Positions 53,500 through 64,000 of a DNA stretch of 64,000 bases are shown one piece after another; positions within the stretch are counted from its first letter, which is position 1; every line of letters begins with the position of its first letter. Both the position numbers and the translations under genes were made by a program. Origin of the DNA: Pectinophora gossypiella (taxonomy: Eukaryota; Arthropoda; Insecta; Lepidoptera; Gelechiidae). The stretch is taken from assembly GCF_024362695.1 (NCBI RefSeq), contig NC_065404.1, positions 11,386,604 through 11,450,603 of the forward strand, read 5' to 3'. The notes below the pieces were generated by a model that was not told where the DNA came from, searched no databases, and saw only the letters and a list, made by a program, of their open reading frames with translations.

Positions 53500-54425
53500 A
53501 ATGAGGGACTTTTCTATGGCTATGTTCCTCAAAAATATACAATATAAATACAAAATAAAATATAATATAAATATACAATACAATAAAAACCTTCTAATTT
53601 CATGGCTTTAAGCATCGTTTATATATTTATTTATTTTATTTTATTTGGGTAGCTTACAGCCTACACAAACACCCACACACACACAGCCTGGGTATTACAG
53701 CCTGGGTATTACAGCCTGGGTATTTGTTTTTGGGTATAAATGATGACCCTTTTTATTACACCTAGGCTGTCTACGCACCTCACTAGAGGGGTCGCGGGGT
53801 GGCCGCCGATCGCCGTTCATTCGTCGCTCGCCGACCCGCTCGTTGGCAACACTAATAAAAAAAAAAAAGAAATCCACTTCTCTCTGCGCCTCGCTCGCGC
53901 TCGCGTTCGATTTGTAATCTTCTAAATATATTGTAATATTTTGGAATTAAGGCACAATGACATCTTCCACCCATTATTATTCTGATCAAAATAAAGAGAA
54001 GCAATATAGGTAGAAACATATGTGATATAGTGATTTAAGTATCAATGATTTAGCAAGCAACAATGATTTGTATATATAATGAATCTGCCATTACATTGTA
54101 CGTATATTTTTGAATAATTATACATACACATACATAAACTCACGCCCGTAATCCCTAATGGGGTGGGCAGAGCCACAAGTAATCAAAGACAACTTGCAGC
54201 CACTGTTGATACGAAGTCCAAAGATGGATATGATGAACCTTATGGTGATAAAGGATCAGCCTATCGCCCATAACATTAGTCCATCATGTTAGAGGACACA
54301 ATCCCTCTGTCGGTTTGAATAATTATGTATCCGAGTAATGAGAAGATAGATAATTATCATTTTAAAGCTGTACAACGCCATCTATATTGTGTTTGGTGAA
54401 CGTAGCATGGAGAGTTCCTTATTGA
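53500..54425. mobile_element. MITE family P with three nested inserts
   Basis: Outer ends match 21011-21425 (AATGAGGGACTTTTC and TGGAGAGTTCCTTATTG). Inserts: about 53560-53724, with three tandem copies of ACAGCCTGGGTATT; about 53767-53950, a GC-rich piece with A12 flanked by AGGC; and repeat D at 54121-54326. Confidence 0.6.
54121..54326 (-). repeat. Interspersed repeat D nested in MITE P
   Basis: ACACATACATAAACTCACGC to CACAATCCCTCTGTCGG, the best-preserved copy in the window. Confidence 0.7.
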
Positions 54426-54589
54426 GAAAGTAGTAGCAATAGCATAAAAAAAGATAAAGCAAAAATTTACCATGTATAATATATTTTTTCTATTAACATT
54501 TCTGGTTCCGCAAATTCCACAACGTGTTTGTTTCTTGTTTTCAAATCATATCAATCATTTTGAATCAGAAATCAGAATATTTAATTTAT

Positions 54590-54740
54590 TCAACGTAATT
54601 ATCATGGATAAACTTGTTGAAGGTCAATGTAACATTTTGGAATTTACGTCATTTCACAAGGTGTTATGGCTGAGAAGAGAAGAAATGACACGGAACCGCA
54701 ACAGCAACACATCTTTTAAATCAATGAAGGAAGGAATGAA
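54590..54740 (+). repeat. Interspersed repeat W, copy 2
   Basis: ACGTAATTATCATGGATAAA, then GAATTTACGTCATTTCACAA. The frame MDKLVEGQCNILEFTSFHKV is open here but not in the copy at 32100, so coding is doubtful. Confidence 0.55.
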
Positions 54741-55354
54741 AACGTGTAAACTTGATGTGTAACTTGTAACTTGTCTTGTATAGGTATATACATTTACAAG
54801 TTATTTAATAAAATTATCATTTTATCACTTTTGAGAAATTTTAGCTTTGTTAATCTACGTATTTTCGAGATAAACTTACAAAAGAAAGTTTATTATCTCG
54901 TATCTCTCGTGCATTCAATTTAATTACCTATTAGAGTACGTTTACGCTTAATTTAGTAGTTTTCTGAAAACAATGTACTTCCTTTCCGCTCTATAAACCT
55001 CTACCAAAAGAATGTTTAATTACTGATAGGTCATTGAATAGTAATTTAAACTGATATGCCACAAACGCATTTAGGTAGGTAGTTAAACACTCTTGTAAGT
55101 AGGTATTGGGACACGTTCCTAAGAGAAAATAATTCAAACTTGCATCTTGACGGTATAATAATAGGCACCAAATTACAGTTTAGAGCATACTAAACTACAA
55201 CACGCTGCTTCACCGCAAATTGGTACAAAAACTTCACATGGCGTTAAATCTTTGAAAGCGCCTCAGACAAGATATTTCCCTCACCACGTTTTATCTCTCA
55301 TTTCCACGTATACAAACAGAACAAAAAATAATAAACAAAAAATAATAATACTAC
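54741..55354. other. Unassigned
   Basis: Nothing recognised. Confidence 0.4.
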
Positions 55355-55430
55355 GAATAGAACGGTAACTCCCCGCGCCGCACCAAATAGTATCGGCCGC
55401 CGACCTCAACCCCCTCTGGGTTATACTTGA
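55355..55430 (-). repeat. Interspersed repeat T, inverted
   Basis: GAATAGAACGGTAACTCCCC to CAACCCCCTCTGGGTT, reverse complement of the family. Confidence 0.55.
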
Positions 55431-56066
55431 GCATAGAAAAGGAGTAATGACTTAAGTCTAAAATGGCCGTCAGCCGCTAAGGAGTGGGGGGGAAGCGTAT
55501 GAGATGTTCATATGAGATGATACGATACCTAGTTATAATAGAAAATTCGTGCTCACGACGTTACCTGCCCGTAGAATGAAAAAATCATTGGGCAATCGCG
55601 GATCACAAATGACATTCCTTGATATACCTTTGCCGTGGCATTGCATACGATCACTTATGGTGAAGTTAATGATGGTATCATCCGCTGTAATGCGGTACCG
55701 TTCAATTTGTCATTGTGTCTGTCATCGGCCTTCGAAGAGTAATCATTACGTCTCGTAATAGTTTACTATTGTGATGCCTTCTTATAACACTCGCTGGGTT
55801 TACGAGTTGGCCGGCGAACGTTTTACAATTTAAATTGCTGATTGCACAGACATCGAAAGTGTAGAGGTACTTTATAGTACACACTTATTTTTATTTTTTT
55901 AATAAGTAGCAGTTGCAATTAAAAATAAATTGGGTGATTTAACTTGTCTCTAAATTTTATTTTAAAAATTCACAGTTTTACGGTTTCACGTACTTTCTCT
56001 ACTTATTAAGTTATGTAATATCTTAAAATTATAAAACCCGAAAGTAGGTACTTTATTTTTACTTTA
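55431..56066. other. Unassigned
   Basis: No feature recognised. Confidence 0.4.
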
Positions 56067-56079
56067 ATGAGTAATTAAG

Positions 56080-56377
56080 GGAGGAGGAGCTCGGTGGCGT
56101 AGCGGTAAACGCGCTCGATTTGCGATTGTTGAAGTTAAGCAACTTTCACAAAGGCCGGTCATAGGATGGGTGACCACAAAAAAAAAGTTTTCATCTTGAG
56201 CTCCTCCGTGCTTCGGAAGGCACGTTAAGCCGTTGGTCCCGGCTGCATTAGCAGTCGTTAATAACCATCAATCCGCACTGGGCCCGCGTGATGGTTTAAG
56301 GCCCGATCTTCCTATCCATCCATAGGGAGGGCCCGTGCCCCAGCAGTGGGGACGTCGATGGGCTGATGATGATGATG
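56080..56377 (+). mobile_element. tRNA/5S chimeric SINE
   Basis: GAGCTCGGTGGCGTAGCGG to GGGCTGATGATGATG. ATGAGTAATTA occurs on both sides (56067-56079, 56378-56389). Confidence 0.85.
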
Positions 56378-56439
56378 ATGAGTAATTAGATAAGATCGAT
56401 TGTCATGTTTTCAAGTTTGTTTTAACATAAAAATATATA

Positions 56440-56910
56440 GTAAAACGGTCGAAAGAGAAGAAGGAGAAGACTAAGAATAGCTTACAATTTAAAGAGAAGG
56501 CGAACTACAGAAAGCCTTATAAAGAAGTCAAAAAATTGGCCTTCGATAGACAAAAATGAATAATAGGTAGGTATTTCACCGACCGAGGAGCTCGGTGGCG
56601 CAGCGGTAAACGCGCTGGGTCTGCGATTGTTGAAGTTAAGCAACTTTCGCAGAGGCCGGTCATAGGATGGGTGACCACAAAAAAAAGTTTTTATCTCGAG
56701 CTCCTCCGTGCTTCGGAAGGCACGTTAAGCCGTTGGTCCCGGCTGCATTAGCAGTCGTTAATAACCATCAATCCGTACTGGGCCCGCGTGGTGGTTTAGG
56801 GCCCGATCTCCCTATCCATCGATAGGGAAGGCCCGTGCCCCAGCAGTGGGGACGTTAATGGGCTGATGATGATTTCACCGACAAGAGCGTGACTTTTAAA
56901 TTACTTAATA
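56440..56910 (+). pseudogene. LINE family S C-terminal remnant, split by a SINE
   Basis: Reads as a decayed EKANYRKPYKEVKKLAFDRQ followed by the GACAAGAGCGTGACTTTTAA end after the SINE. Two stops are present. Confidence 0.5.
56584..56871 (+). mobile_element. tRNA/5S chimeric SINE, full length
   Basis: 288 bp, flanked by ATTTCACCGAC at 56573-56583 and 56872-56882. Inserted into the end of the LINE family S fragment. Confidence 0.87.
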
Positions 56911-59015
56911 ATGATATAATATTATTTGACCAAATGAAAATCTACCGGCAGTTTTGAATTTTGCGTAAATCTTGATGCTTATAGATTTTCTCTTTACAAT
57001 GTGAAATAATTATTAGATAACCAACATCCTCCTTTATTTAGATAAATATTATTGTTATAAAACTATCTTCATCATACTTTTTTCTACGTTTTAATAAACC
57101 CACTATTTAAATTCCTAGCTTAATGTAGAACCACACATGAAGTAAACATGTAGTGGCGGATTACCGAATGCTAATGATTACGATAAGACATAAATATGAA
57201 AGATGATAACACAAAAATAAGCTACTTGAAACAAAAAATATATATTTAAACATAACACACGCTTCATGACTATATTTCCAATTAGGGTAGTTAGACGTGC
57301 ATGATGAAATAAACCACGTCCCATAACTCACAGAGCTTTCTGTAGGTTATTGGTTTTTGAACGTTTACTATCTCTCAGGTATATAGTCCTTGTACGAAAA
57401 ATGTATAATGATTAAATTTTTAATCTGTTTGACTGTTCTGTAATAAGTAATATTACGTAACTTCCTACTTCCATCCCTGTTCTGTTGCACAGTATGAATC
57501 CAGATATATACAAATGTTTATCTATATGTAAGTACCTTAAACTATAAATATCCCCATTATTTTATTCTAATTATTTATATAGAATTCCCGGCATATTTAT
57601 TTTATCCATCACCTTTCTGATCCTTTTCCAAATTCCGTTCCTTGTTTTTCCTACTAATCCGTTTCCCTATGTTCGTGGCAAATGCGAAAGCCGCGCGAAG
57701 CCAAAAACTAAGAAAAAAAAATATTGCGTAACTTGCAGTCTTATTCGCCTTTAATTTGTTTTTAATAAGATTATTGTGTAAGATATTTTTTTTTGCATAA
57801 GCGTGTAAATTAATTATCAAGTGCTTAAAACAGTTTAAGATACACAATCATTAATCACGCACGTCATTTAAAATTAAGATTAAGATAATATTAGCGATTT
57901 TCTTATTGTTTAATTTAAATATGTAGCATAAAAATGTCCTGAAAATTATGTGAATTATTAAACTATGGGAGATTTCATCCAATAACCTCATTCGGTCAAA
58001 CGTTACTCTATGTTTTTTCCGTGTAAAATTATTTAAACAGCTTAATTTGTATAATCAAACTATTGGCATTGAATTTGAAATATGTTTATCATGTTTTCAT
58101 TGTAAAAAGTTATATGCATTTATGATAAATGCATACATATTATCATATCCAACCACATGCCTACCTACCTATACTTACAGGTATATAGGGAGAAAATAAG
58201 AATTAAGTACAATGAAAGTTGTCGTTATTTGAATCCTATTTTAGTATTTCGCTACTTAAAGAAAGTCATAAAATGAAACTTATGAATAACTTTTAAGATT
58301 ATAGTATTAAAACTTTATTTCAGTAGGTACATATTTTCAAACTCTTTGCCTAATAACATGGTACTTAAGTTATAATTCATTAATCATGGTAATCATCAAA
58401 GACAGATTTTATCGAAGATCATTTCCTTACTTTAATTTTAAACACATTTTCACATGAAAGAAGGATTTTTTACACGCAGATTTGTAACTGAAAACTTTAT
58501 TTCCCTTTTTCATAATTCCCTGTAAGTATTGTGCAGTAGGTACTGAAATATCTCAGACATGAATTTATCTGAGTTTGCAAGAGAGCCATTCTTGCAGCCC
58601 ATGTTATTATTATTACAATATTACTACATACAATTGTTACTCAGATGTTGTCATAACGTAATGGTATGTTTGTTTTAGTAACAACTGTATGCAGCAAAAT
58701 ATGACAAGTGAATCGTGTAATTTATATGTAAAATAGTCTGTAATTTTCAGCCAACAAGAAAGGAAGAGAGCAGTTTTCATTATGAAATAACTAGAAATAT
58801 GATTTGTTTAGTAACTGTATAAGTATTACATATTTAATTAATTAATTTCTTGATTTTCAAATACTTGTCACGTTACTGTCATCTATTTCATTAAAATAGG
58901 TAAGTACTCGATTTTATTTTAAGTATTATCATCTACTACTTACTTATTACCCTAATTACATGCAAAATAAAACGGACTTTCATTCATAATTAACAACTAA
59001 AAAAAGTTTTATTTC
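56911..59015. other. Long AT-rich stretch
   Basis: A fragment of the family E SINE body may lie at 57275-57345. Otherwise no gene or repeat is supported. Confidence 0.4.
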
Positions 59016-59023
59016 AAACTTAC

Positions 59024-59190
59024 CAAAAAAACGCAGCAAAATTCCCAAGGGCAGGAGTTCCTTTTCCAAATCCAAATCACGAATTCGAAATTTGAAAAAA
59101 AGTAAAAAGTTTTTAATGTTTTCTTTTTTGCTTTCCTTTTTCTGTTTTGACACAGGCGACTTTGCGCGAGTCCACTGCCGGCGAGACTGA
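59024..59190 (-). other. Candidate first non-coding exon of FATP-B
   Basis: Begins at an initiator-like TCAGTC within a CpG-rich block and ends at TTTTTTTG/GTAAGT, a consensus donor. Spliced to the acceptor at 37107 it would complete the FATP-B 5' UTR. A minus-strand open frame through here (58980-59306) is more likely a by-product of GC content. Confidence 0.35.
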
Positions 59191-59330
59191 TTGCGTGTTT
59201 GAGCGTGCGGATTGAGCGGATGGCGGGTCGCGCTCGCGCCTCCGCCGACGTCAGCCGCCGCAGGTGATTGTAGGCCAGGCCCGGCCGAAGGATGCCCGGG
59301 CGCCAAGGTGGCTCAACTAACCAGTAATTT
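59191..59330 (-). promoter_or_regulatory. Candidate core promoter, CpG-rich
   Basis: An isolated GC-rich block in AT-rich surroundings. On the minus strand TCAGTC (A at 59191 or so) fits the arthropod initiator. AGTCG exactly at +28 to +32 fits the DPE consensus RGWYV. No TATA box, as expected for Inr/DPE promoters. A TGACGTC site lies upstream. Confidence 0.42.
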
Positions 59331-60003
59331 TATTTACTCCATCATAACAATCCCCCAGTGCCCTTGAAACTACTAAATTCGGACCATTCAACCAATCCTT
59401 AAAAAGACAATAATTACTTATTAAGCAAAACGTTTTTAAAAGTTGAAAGTCCTGTTTTGTTTATAGTTCATATTTAATGGAACAAGTTCAAAGTACAAAG
59501 TAGGTACGTTACAATATACTTACGTTATAAACACATTGGTTAAAACTCGAACACCTCTACCAACCTGCTAGAGCAGCGTGGTGGAAAACCTACTGGATAA
59601 TCCTTTCCGGTTGCTCCCAAAGTCACGCTGTTCTTGTGCACACCCGTGTGATGTATTATAATAAGTACTTAGATTATTTATGTTAGGTATGTTATGTAAA
59701 AACAGTGTACACCTAGGAGCGGCCCTGGCCTGACTATGCCCTGATAATCTCGCGTGGGAGATAGAAACCCGGGAACATCTCTCCATTGACATTGGCGCAG
59801 GAAAATCACAATCAGCCTTTCAAGAGAAAGTCTACATAATGTGCCGTATGACTGATGACTATCTCACGTCATGCAAAAACTCTCGGCGAATGAATTCTGC
59901 TATCGACCGCGTTATTATGATCGTTGGTTTTCTTCCTGGATTTTCTAACGTAACATAACACAGCATCACATTAAATTACACTTACTTGTACTAAACTAAA
60001 CAT
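59331..60003. other. Unassigned, upstream of the candidate promoter
   Basis: Contains a fragment resembling SINE family C body near 59555-59650; otherwise unremarkable. Confidence 0.4.
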
Positions 60004-60234
60004 TATATAGCACCAGGTTTGTATCCCCGAAGGGATTGGCAAAGGTATACAGGACGTTAGAGCATCCTAAACGATGGGCAAAGATCATCAAGCACTGGGT
60101 ACCACAGGACGGGCACCGTAGACGTGGTAGACCCCGGAAACGATGGCGCGATGATCTCGACGGTTATACTTGGAAAGACATGGGGGAGGCCTTTGCCCAG
60201 CAGTGGGATAATACACGCTAATAATAATAATACT
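60004..60234 (+). pseudogene. LINE ORF C-terminus and 3' end
   Basis: An open frame encodes EHPKRWAKIIKHWVPQDG, RRRGRPRKRWRDDL and KDMGEAFAQQWDN then stop. The DNA ends GGCCTTTGCCCAGCAGTGGG and (AATA)n. The GRPRKRWRDD...QQW pattern is well known at the end of insect RTE-like pol ORFs. Only the last 60 or so codons are present. Confidence 0.7.
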
Positions 60235-60728
60235 TTTGCGATGGAAAATTCCACTTGATATTAACTCAGAATCATGGTCTGAATCGTCCATCAAGGTTCG
60301 TTACGATGTCACTAACACTCCGTATAGTAGTATACAGGGTGTTAGTGACATCGTAACGAACAAGAAAAATTTTCATCAATTTTTTGACACGAAATTCCAC
60401 TTGATATCAACTCAGAATCATGGTCTGAACCATCCCCCTCAGTATTCGTTACGGTGTCACTAACACCCATACCTACTTATATGGCTACCGTATGTACTTG
60501 TACGGGGTGTAAGTGTCATCGTAACAAATACTGAGAGGTATGATTCATCTGATTATTCTGAGTAAATATCAAGTAGAATTTTCCATCGCAAAAGTATAGA
60601 ATTGAAAATAATTTAAAAAAACTAAAAAAAAATCATGAATTTTGCGACGGAAAATTCCACTTGATTTTAACTCAGAATCATGGTCTGAATCGTCCCTCAA
60701 GGTTCGTTACGATGTCACTAACACTCCA
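60232..60728. mobile_element. Foldback MITE M1, half copy plus full copy
   Basis: A half-element at 60232-60322 is followed by a fuller one from CAGGGTGTTAGTG at 60335. Palindromic modules AATTCCACTTGATATCAACT and the complement repeat three times. Confidence 0.68.
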
Positions 60729-60889
60729 TAAAGTAGTATCAACCAATCCTCGCCAGCTAATATTTAGGTCCCATATAAGAAAGACCAAGACTATTGGCAT
60801 TTACCGGGCACAACTCCAGGGAATCCTGCGATTTTATATTCAGGCATTCAGGCATAATACCTAGATAGTAAACTTGGATCTTGCTTAAT

Positions 60890-60945
60890 GCAGCCAAGTA
60901 GTTACTGCCATTTGCGGCAAATCTACAATAAGTCACGTCAAGAAG
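60890..60945 (+). repeat. LINE family R tip
   Basis: GCCAAGTAGTTACTGCCATT to AATAAGTCACGTC and a purine tail. Confidence 0.6.
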
Positions 60946-61049
60946 AAAGCTCTTACGTAATGCCTTATTACGCTACTCAATTTATCGGGTCCAATGCGTC
61001 GGGATCGGGTAGAGTAATAACACATCAGGTCACGATTTCTCCATTTTAA

Positions 61050-61338
61050 AGCTCGGTGGCGCAGCGGTAAATGCGCTCGGTCTGCGATTGTTGAAGTTAA
61101 GCAATTTTCGCAAAGGCCCGTCATTGGATGGGTGACCACAAAAAAAAAGTTTTCATCTCGAGCTCCTCCGTGCTTCGGAAGGCACGTTAAGCCGTTGGTC
61201 CCGGCTGCATTAGCAGTCGCTAATAACCATCAATCCGCACTGGGCCCGCGTGATGGTTTAAGGCCCGATCTCCCTATCCAACTATAGGGAAGGCCCGTGC
61301 CCCAGCAGTGGGAACGTTAATGGGCTGATGATGATGAT
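61050..61338 (+). mobile_element. tRNA/5S chimeric SINE
   Basis: AGCTCGGTGGCGCAGCGGTA to ATGGGCTGATGATGATG; two or three bases short at the 5' end. No clear target duplication. Confidence 0.82.
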
Positions 61339-61370
61339 ACCTACAAACAATGCTACGGACCCGATAGTTT

Positions 61371-61450
61371 TTTTTTTTTGACGCGACTTATTGTAGACTT
61401 GCCGCAGATGACATTAATTACTTGGCCGGACAAATGGGGAGCGCTGAGGG
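61371..61450 (-). repeat. LINE family R tip
   Basis: Poly(T), GACGCGACTTATTGTAGACT to GACAAATGGGGAGCGCTG. Confidence 0.65.
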
Positions 61451-61469
61451 CGATACGATACGATTTCAC

Positions 61470-61596
61470 GTTAAGCCGTTGGTCCCGGCTGCATTAACAG
61501 TCGTTAATAACCATCAATCCGCACTGGGCCATCCATCCATAGGGAAGGCCCGTGCCCCAGCAGTGGAGACGTTAATGGGCTGATGATGATGATGAT
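61470..61596 (+). mobile_element. tRNA/5S SINE, 3' part only
   Basis: Starts inside the core at CACGTTAAGCCGTTGGTCCC, ends TGATGATGATGATGATG. A 25-bp internal deletion removes part of the body. Confidence 0.7.
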
Positions 61597-63344
61597 GTAT
61601 ACTATATACTATACGATGTACACTATAGTGTATTAACAAAATCGTATACGATTTTTTAATATTTTTTTCCGTAAGAACCTTGTACAGATTATTAGTAAAC
61701 TACAAAAAAAAAAATCAGCCAAATCGGTCAAGCCGTTTTTATGTTATGTCGTGACAACGGGAAACGGGTTCCATTTTTATATAGATTATATAGATTGTGA
61801 AATTTTTCCGCCCCCTAAAAAGTGCCGCCCCTGCCGCCCCCACTACGCTACGCCGCTGATAGCAGGCTAGGAATATTTACGATACACCTCTGCCTACCCC
61901 GTCGGGAATACACGCGTGATGCTACGTTATGTTTAATTTAATACGAGTAGAGTACCAAATTTTATCTTTATATATATTTTTTCTTAATAAATAAAAAATA
62001 TAAACAAAAATAACCATTCTTTTTTATAGAATTTGGGGGAATATGTCGCCGATAGTGTTACTATACATATGTACAAAAGGAATTTGGAATAAACAAAGAG
62101 CAGAAAAAAAGAAAGAATAAGAAAATGAATAAAAAATCTCCATTCGCGCTATACGAATGAAATACGCTACGTAAGTAACATTATAGTAATTTGTGCGATG
62201 CTTTTTACGCACTTAGTTTACAATTGAAAACTCTAACAATTGAATTGGATATTAGCATAGGAGCATGCAGCGGAAAACGTAACTAAATGGTGAAGTATTT
62301 CTTTTAATATAACCTTTCAGTAGACATACCTAAGTCACCCATTTTTTCTCTAGTTGTTATAGAAGAAACGTGCCGAAGGAGACGAAGATAACAATGCCCA
62401 TGTAAGTGTGAATACTTAATATATTATAACGTTTATTCTATTTAAAAATAAGTATGTAACACACTATCTATCTATATCACTATTGCAATAAAAAAATAAA
62501 TTTATAAGCTAACAAAGGACTCGGATAAATCACACTAAAAGAAAAAGGAAATATTTGTATCTATCAAGAAAATACTTTTCTAAAATTTTTACCTACACAC
62601 AAAAGATATGGACATCTAATACAGCAAGCAACTTATTTATTTGATATGCTAACCTAACTATTTTAATTCAAAAGATAGGTAGGATTTCGGGTAACCATTT
62701 AATATTTTACATATTCATTTTATAATAAGTACTTACAACTTTTTAAACGGGTCGTTAATACGTCACATCGATATAAGTACGTCAGTAAAGTTGTTGAGAA
62801 ATGACGTAAAAATCCCGCGCTAACGTCATTAATTGCTTCTAATTCCCATAATGAACTCGCCAACATCTCCAAGAAAATATTTATTTGCTGCAATATGTTT
62901 TTATCTAGAATTTTGTTGACAAAATTCATTTAATCGAAACCGGCATTATAATATATTCACAAAAATGTGCTCGTGCAAAACCGGTTCCATATTTATTACT
63001 ATTATTATTTAACTAACGCACACGAGATTGAATAAATTAAAAAAAAGTATGACATAATTCCGGTTTATTGTTCGCAATTTGAAACAAGATTTTCCGGCTA
63101 ACAACCTTAGCCTTAACCATCATATAATATAATAAACATAGGTAGCTACCTACCTAAATACATAAACACCATCTAATTAATCAGTGATGCGGATTACTAA
63201 GTATTAAAACAAATTAATCATATGATAAACACACATAACAGCCTACAAAATACGTCCAAGTGCGCCTGTTCCGGGGCGTGGGTTACAGAGAACCACAAGA
63301 TCACTTTATTAGTGTCACCGCAAAAATATCCTTCTTCTTCTTCA
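61597..63344. other. AT-rich stretch with possible retroposon debris
   Basis: ATCAGCCAAATCGGTCAAGC near 61711 resembles a LINE 3' UTR phrase, and 61850-61930 resembles the end of SINE family D. Nothing firmer. Confidence 0.4.
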
Positions 63345-63560
63345 GGTGCCTCTCCAACTAGTGGAGGTTGGCCATCAGCTCTGAAAATTTATCCTTATCT
63401 CCCGCGAGGCGGAACAGTTCGACCGCATTCGTGATCCCGATCCACTCCCTGATATTATGCAACCAGGACTTCCTCCTCCGACCCACTTTTCTTTTTCCTA
63501 GAATCTTTTATCTTGCTCATCACGGTTTTCCCGGCCATGTTCCTAAATACGCAGAGGGTC
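63345..63560 (-). pseudogene. LINE ORF C-terminal remnant
   Basis: The minus strand reads RKSWLHNIREWIGITNAVEL and FRLAGDKDKFSELMANLH then stop, with a GAAGAAGAAG tail beyond. The SWLxNIRxW...LFRxA pattern is typical of RTE-like pol ends. Upstream it is frameshifted. Confidence 0.65.
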
Positions 63561-63569
63561 TGAAAATGC

Positions 63570-63675
63570 ACCATAGAGAGCAATTCATCAAAAAGCTATT
63601 TTACTATTTGACATTGCGCATAATAAATATGCAATGTCAACAAATGTCAAATAGCAATATTGCTTTTGCAAGTAG
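63570..63675. repeat. Palindromic repeat X, copy 2
   Basis: GCTATTTTACTATTTGACAT opposite ATGTCAAATAGCAATATTGC. Related to 48410-48530. Confidence 0.5.
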
Positions 63676-64000
63676 GTATCTTGATACTGGCAGAATTGTG
63701 ATCACACAAAAGCCATTCATCAATAATCGAATTGAAGTAGGTACCTACCGGCTTTTGTCTTAAAGTAACCCTGACTTTTAACACGTCAGAAAGAGTAACT
63801 TTTATCATAGGTAAGTAAGTTTATCTTCCTGGATTTTTATTTTCCTCATATTTAGCGCACTACTTACATGATTATACTTATTTCTACCTTTCTTTTCCTG
63901 ATTCATACATGCATGCATACGTGAACTCGCTCTCGTGAAATTACCTACTTGATCTAAGTGGTATAGGTTCCCGGAAATAAGTCTGATTTCCATAGGTAAT
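63676..64000. other. Unassigned
   Basis: No feature recognised up to the window edge. Confidence 0.4.

Noticed and set aside
56100..56190. Possible 5S rRNA gene
   Set aside because: Only the 3' half of 5S rRNA is represented, attached to a tRNA-like start and a SINE body.
58980..59306. 108-codon open frame on the minus strand
   Set aside because: It lies across a CpG-rich block, shows no domain, has a lysine/asparagine-rich second half typical of AT-rich filler, and a consensus splice donor interrupts it.
63368..63763. 131-codon plus-strand frame
   Set aside because: Runs antisense to a LINE C-terminal remnant and then through a palindromic repeat; no domain of its own.

Overview
The window looks like genomic DNA of a moth or butterfly. 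It is AT-rich and intron-bearing, with insect-style splice sites, and it is packed with retroposons and MITEs of the kinds common in Lepidoptera: tRNA-headed SINEs, a 5S-rRNA-containing SINE, non-LTR 3' ends, and (GAT)n, (GAA)n and (TATG)n tails. I see no bacterial-type features.

Host genes. Two tandem genes on the minus strand encode fatty acid transport proteins (FATP/SLC27, very-long-chain acyl-CoA synthetase family). Copy B is complete. It has 13 coding exons between 36986 and 21598, every junction joins in frame, and the product is 698 residues, with two N-terminal membrane segments, the AMP-binding motif and the FATP signature. A CpG-rich block with an initiator and DPE near 59190, followed by a consensus splice donor, may be its promoter and first non-coding exon; this is inference. 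If right, the gene spans about 37.6 kb. Copy A (10548 to 7002) shows only its first three recognisable exons; the rest must lie beyond the left edge. Matching exons in A and B have identical lengths (151 and 238 nt) and phases, so this is a tandem duplication.

Between the two genes (10.6-21.4 kb) lie two young insertions. One is a full-length non-LTR retrotransposon with two intact ORFs (10616-16272, 13-bp target duplication). The other is a 3.84-kb LTR element with apparently identical 611-bp LTRs and a TACA duplication but no gag or pol (16945-20786). A solo LTR of the same family lies at 6178-6797.

Everything else is intron or intergenic DNA filled with repeats: several tRNA-headed SINE families, a tRNA/5S chimeric SINE, many 3' ends of one unclassified LINE, TA-flanked mariner-type MITEs, a TTA-flanked Harbinger-type MITE, and nested insertions whose order can be read from their target duplications. 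The most interesting finds are an inverted copy of part of FATP-B exon 7 inside intron 3 of the same gene, the coding-free LTR family with its layered internal tandem repeats, the tRNA/5S chimeric SINE, and a core sequence shared by SINEs that have different heads. I found no prokaryote-like defence or metabolic system.
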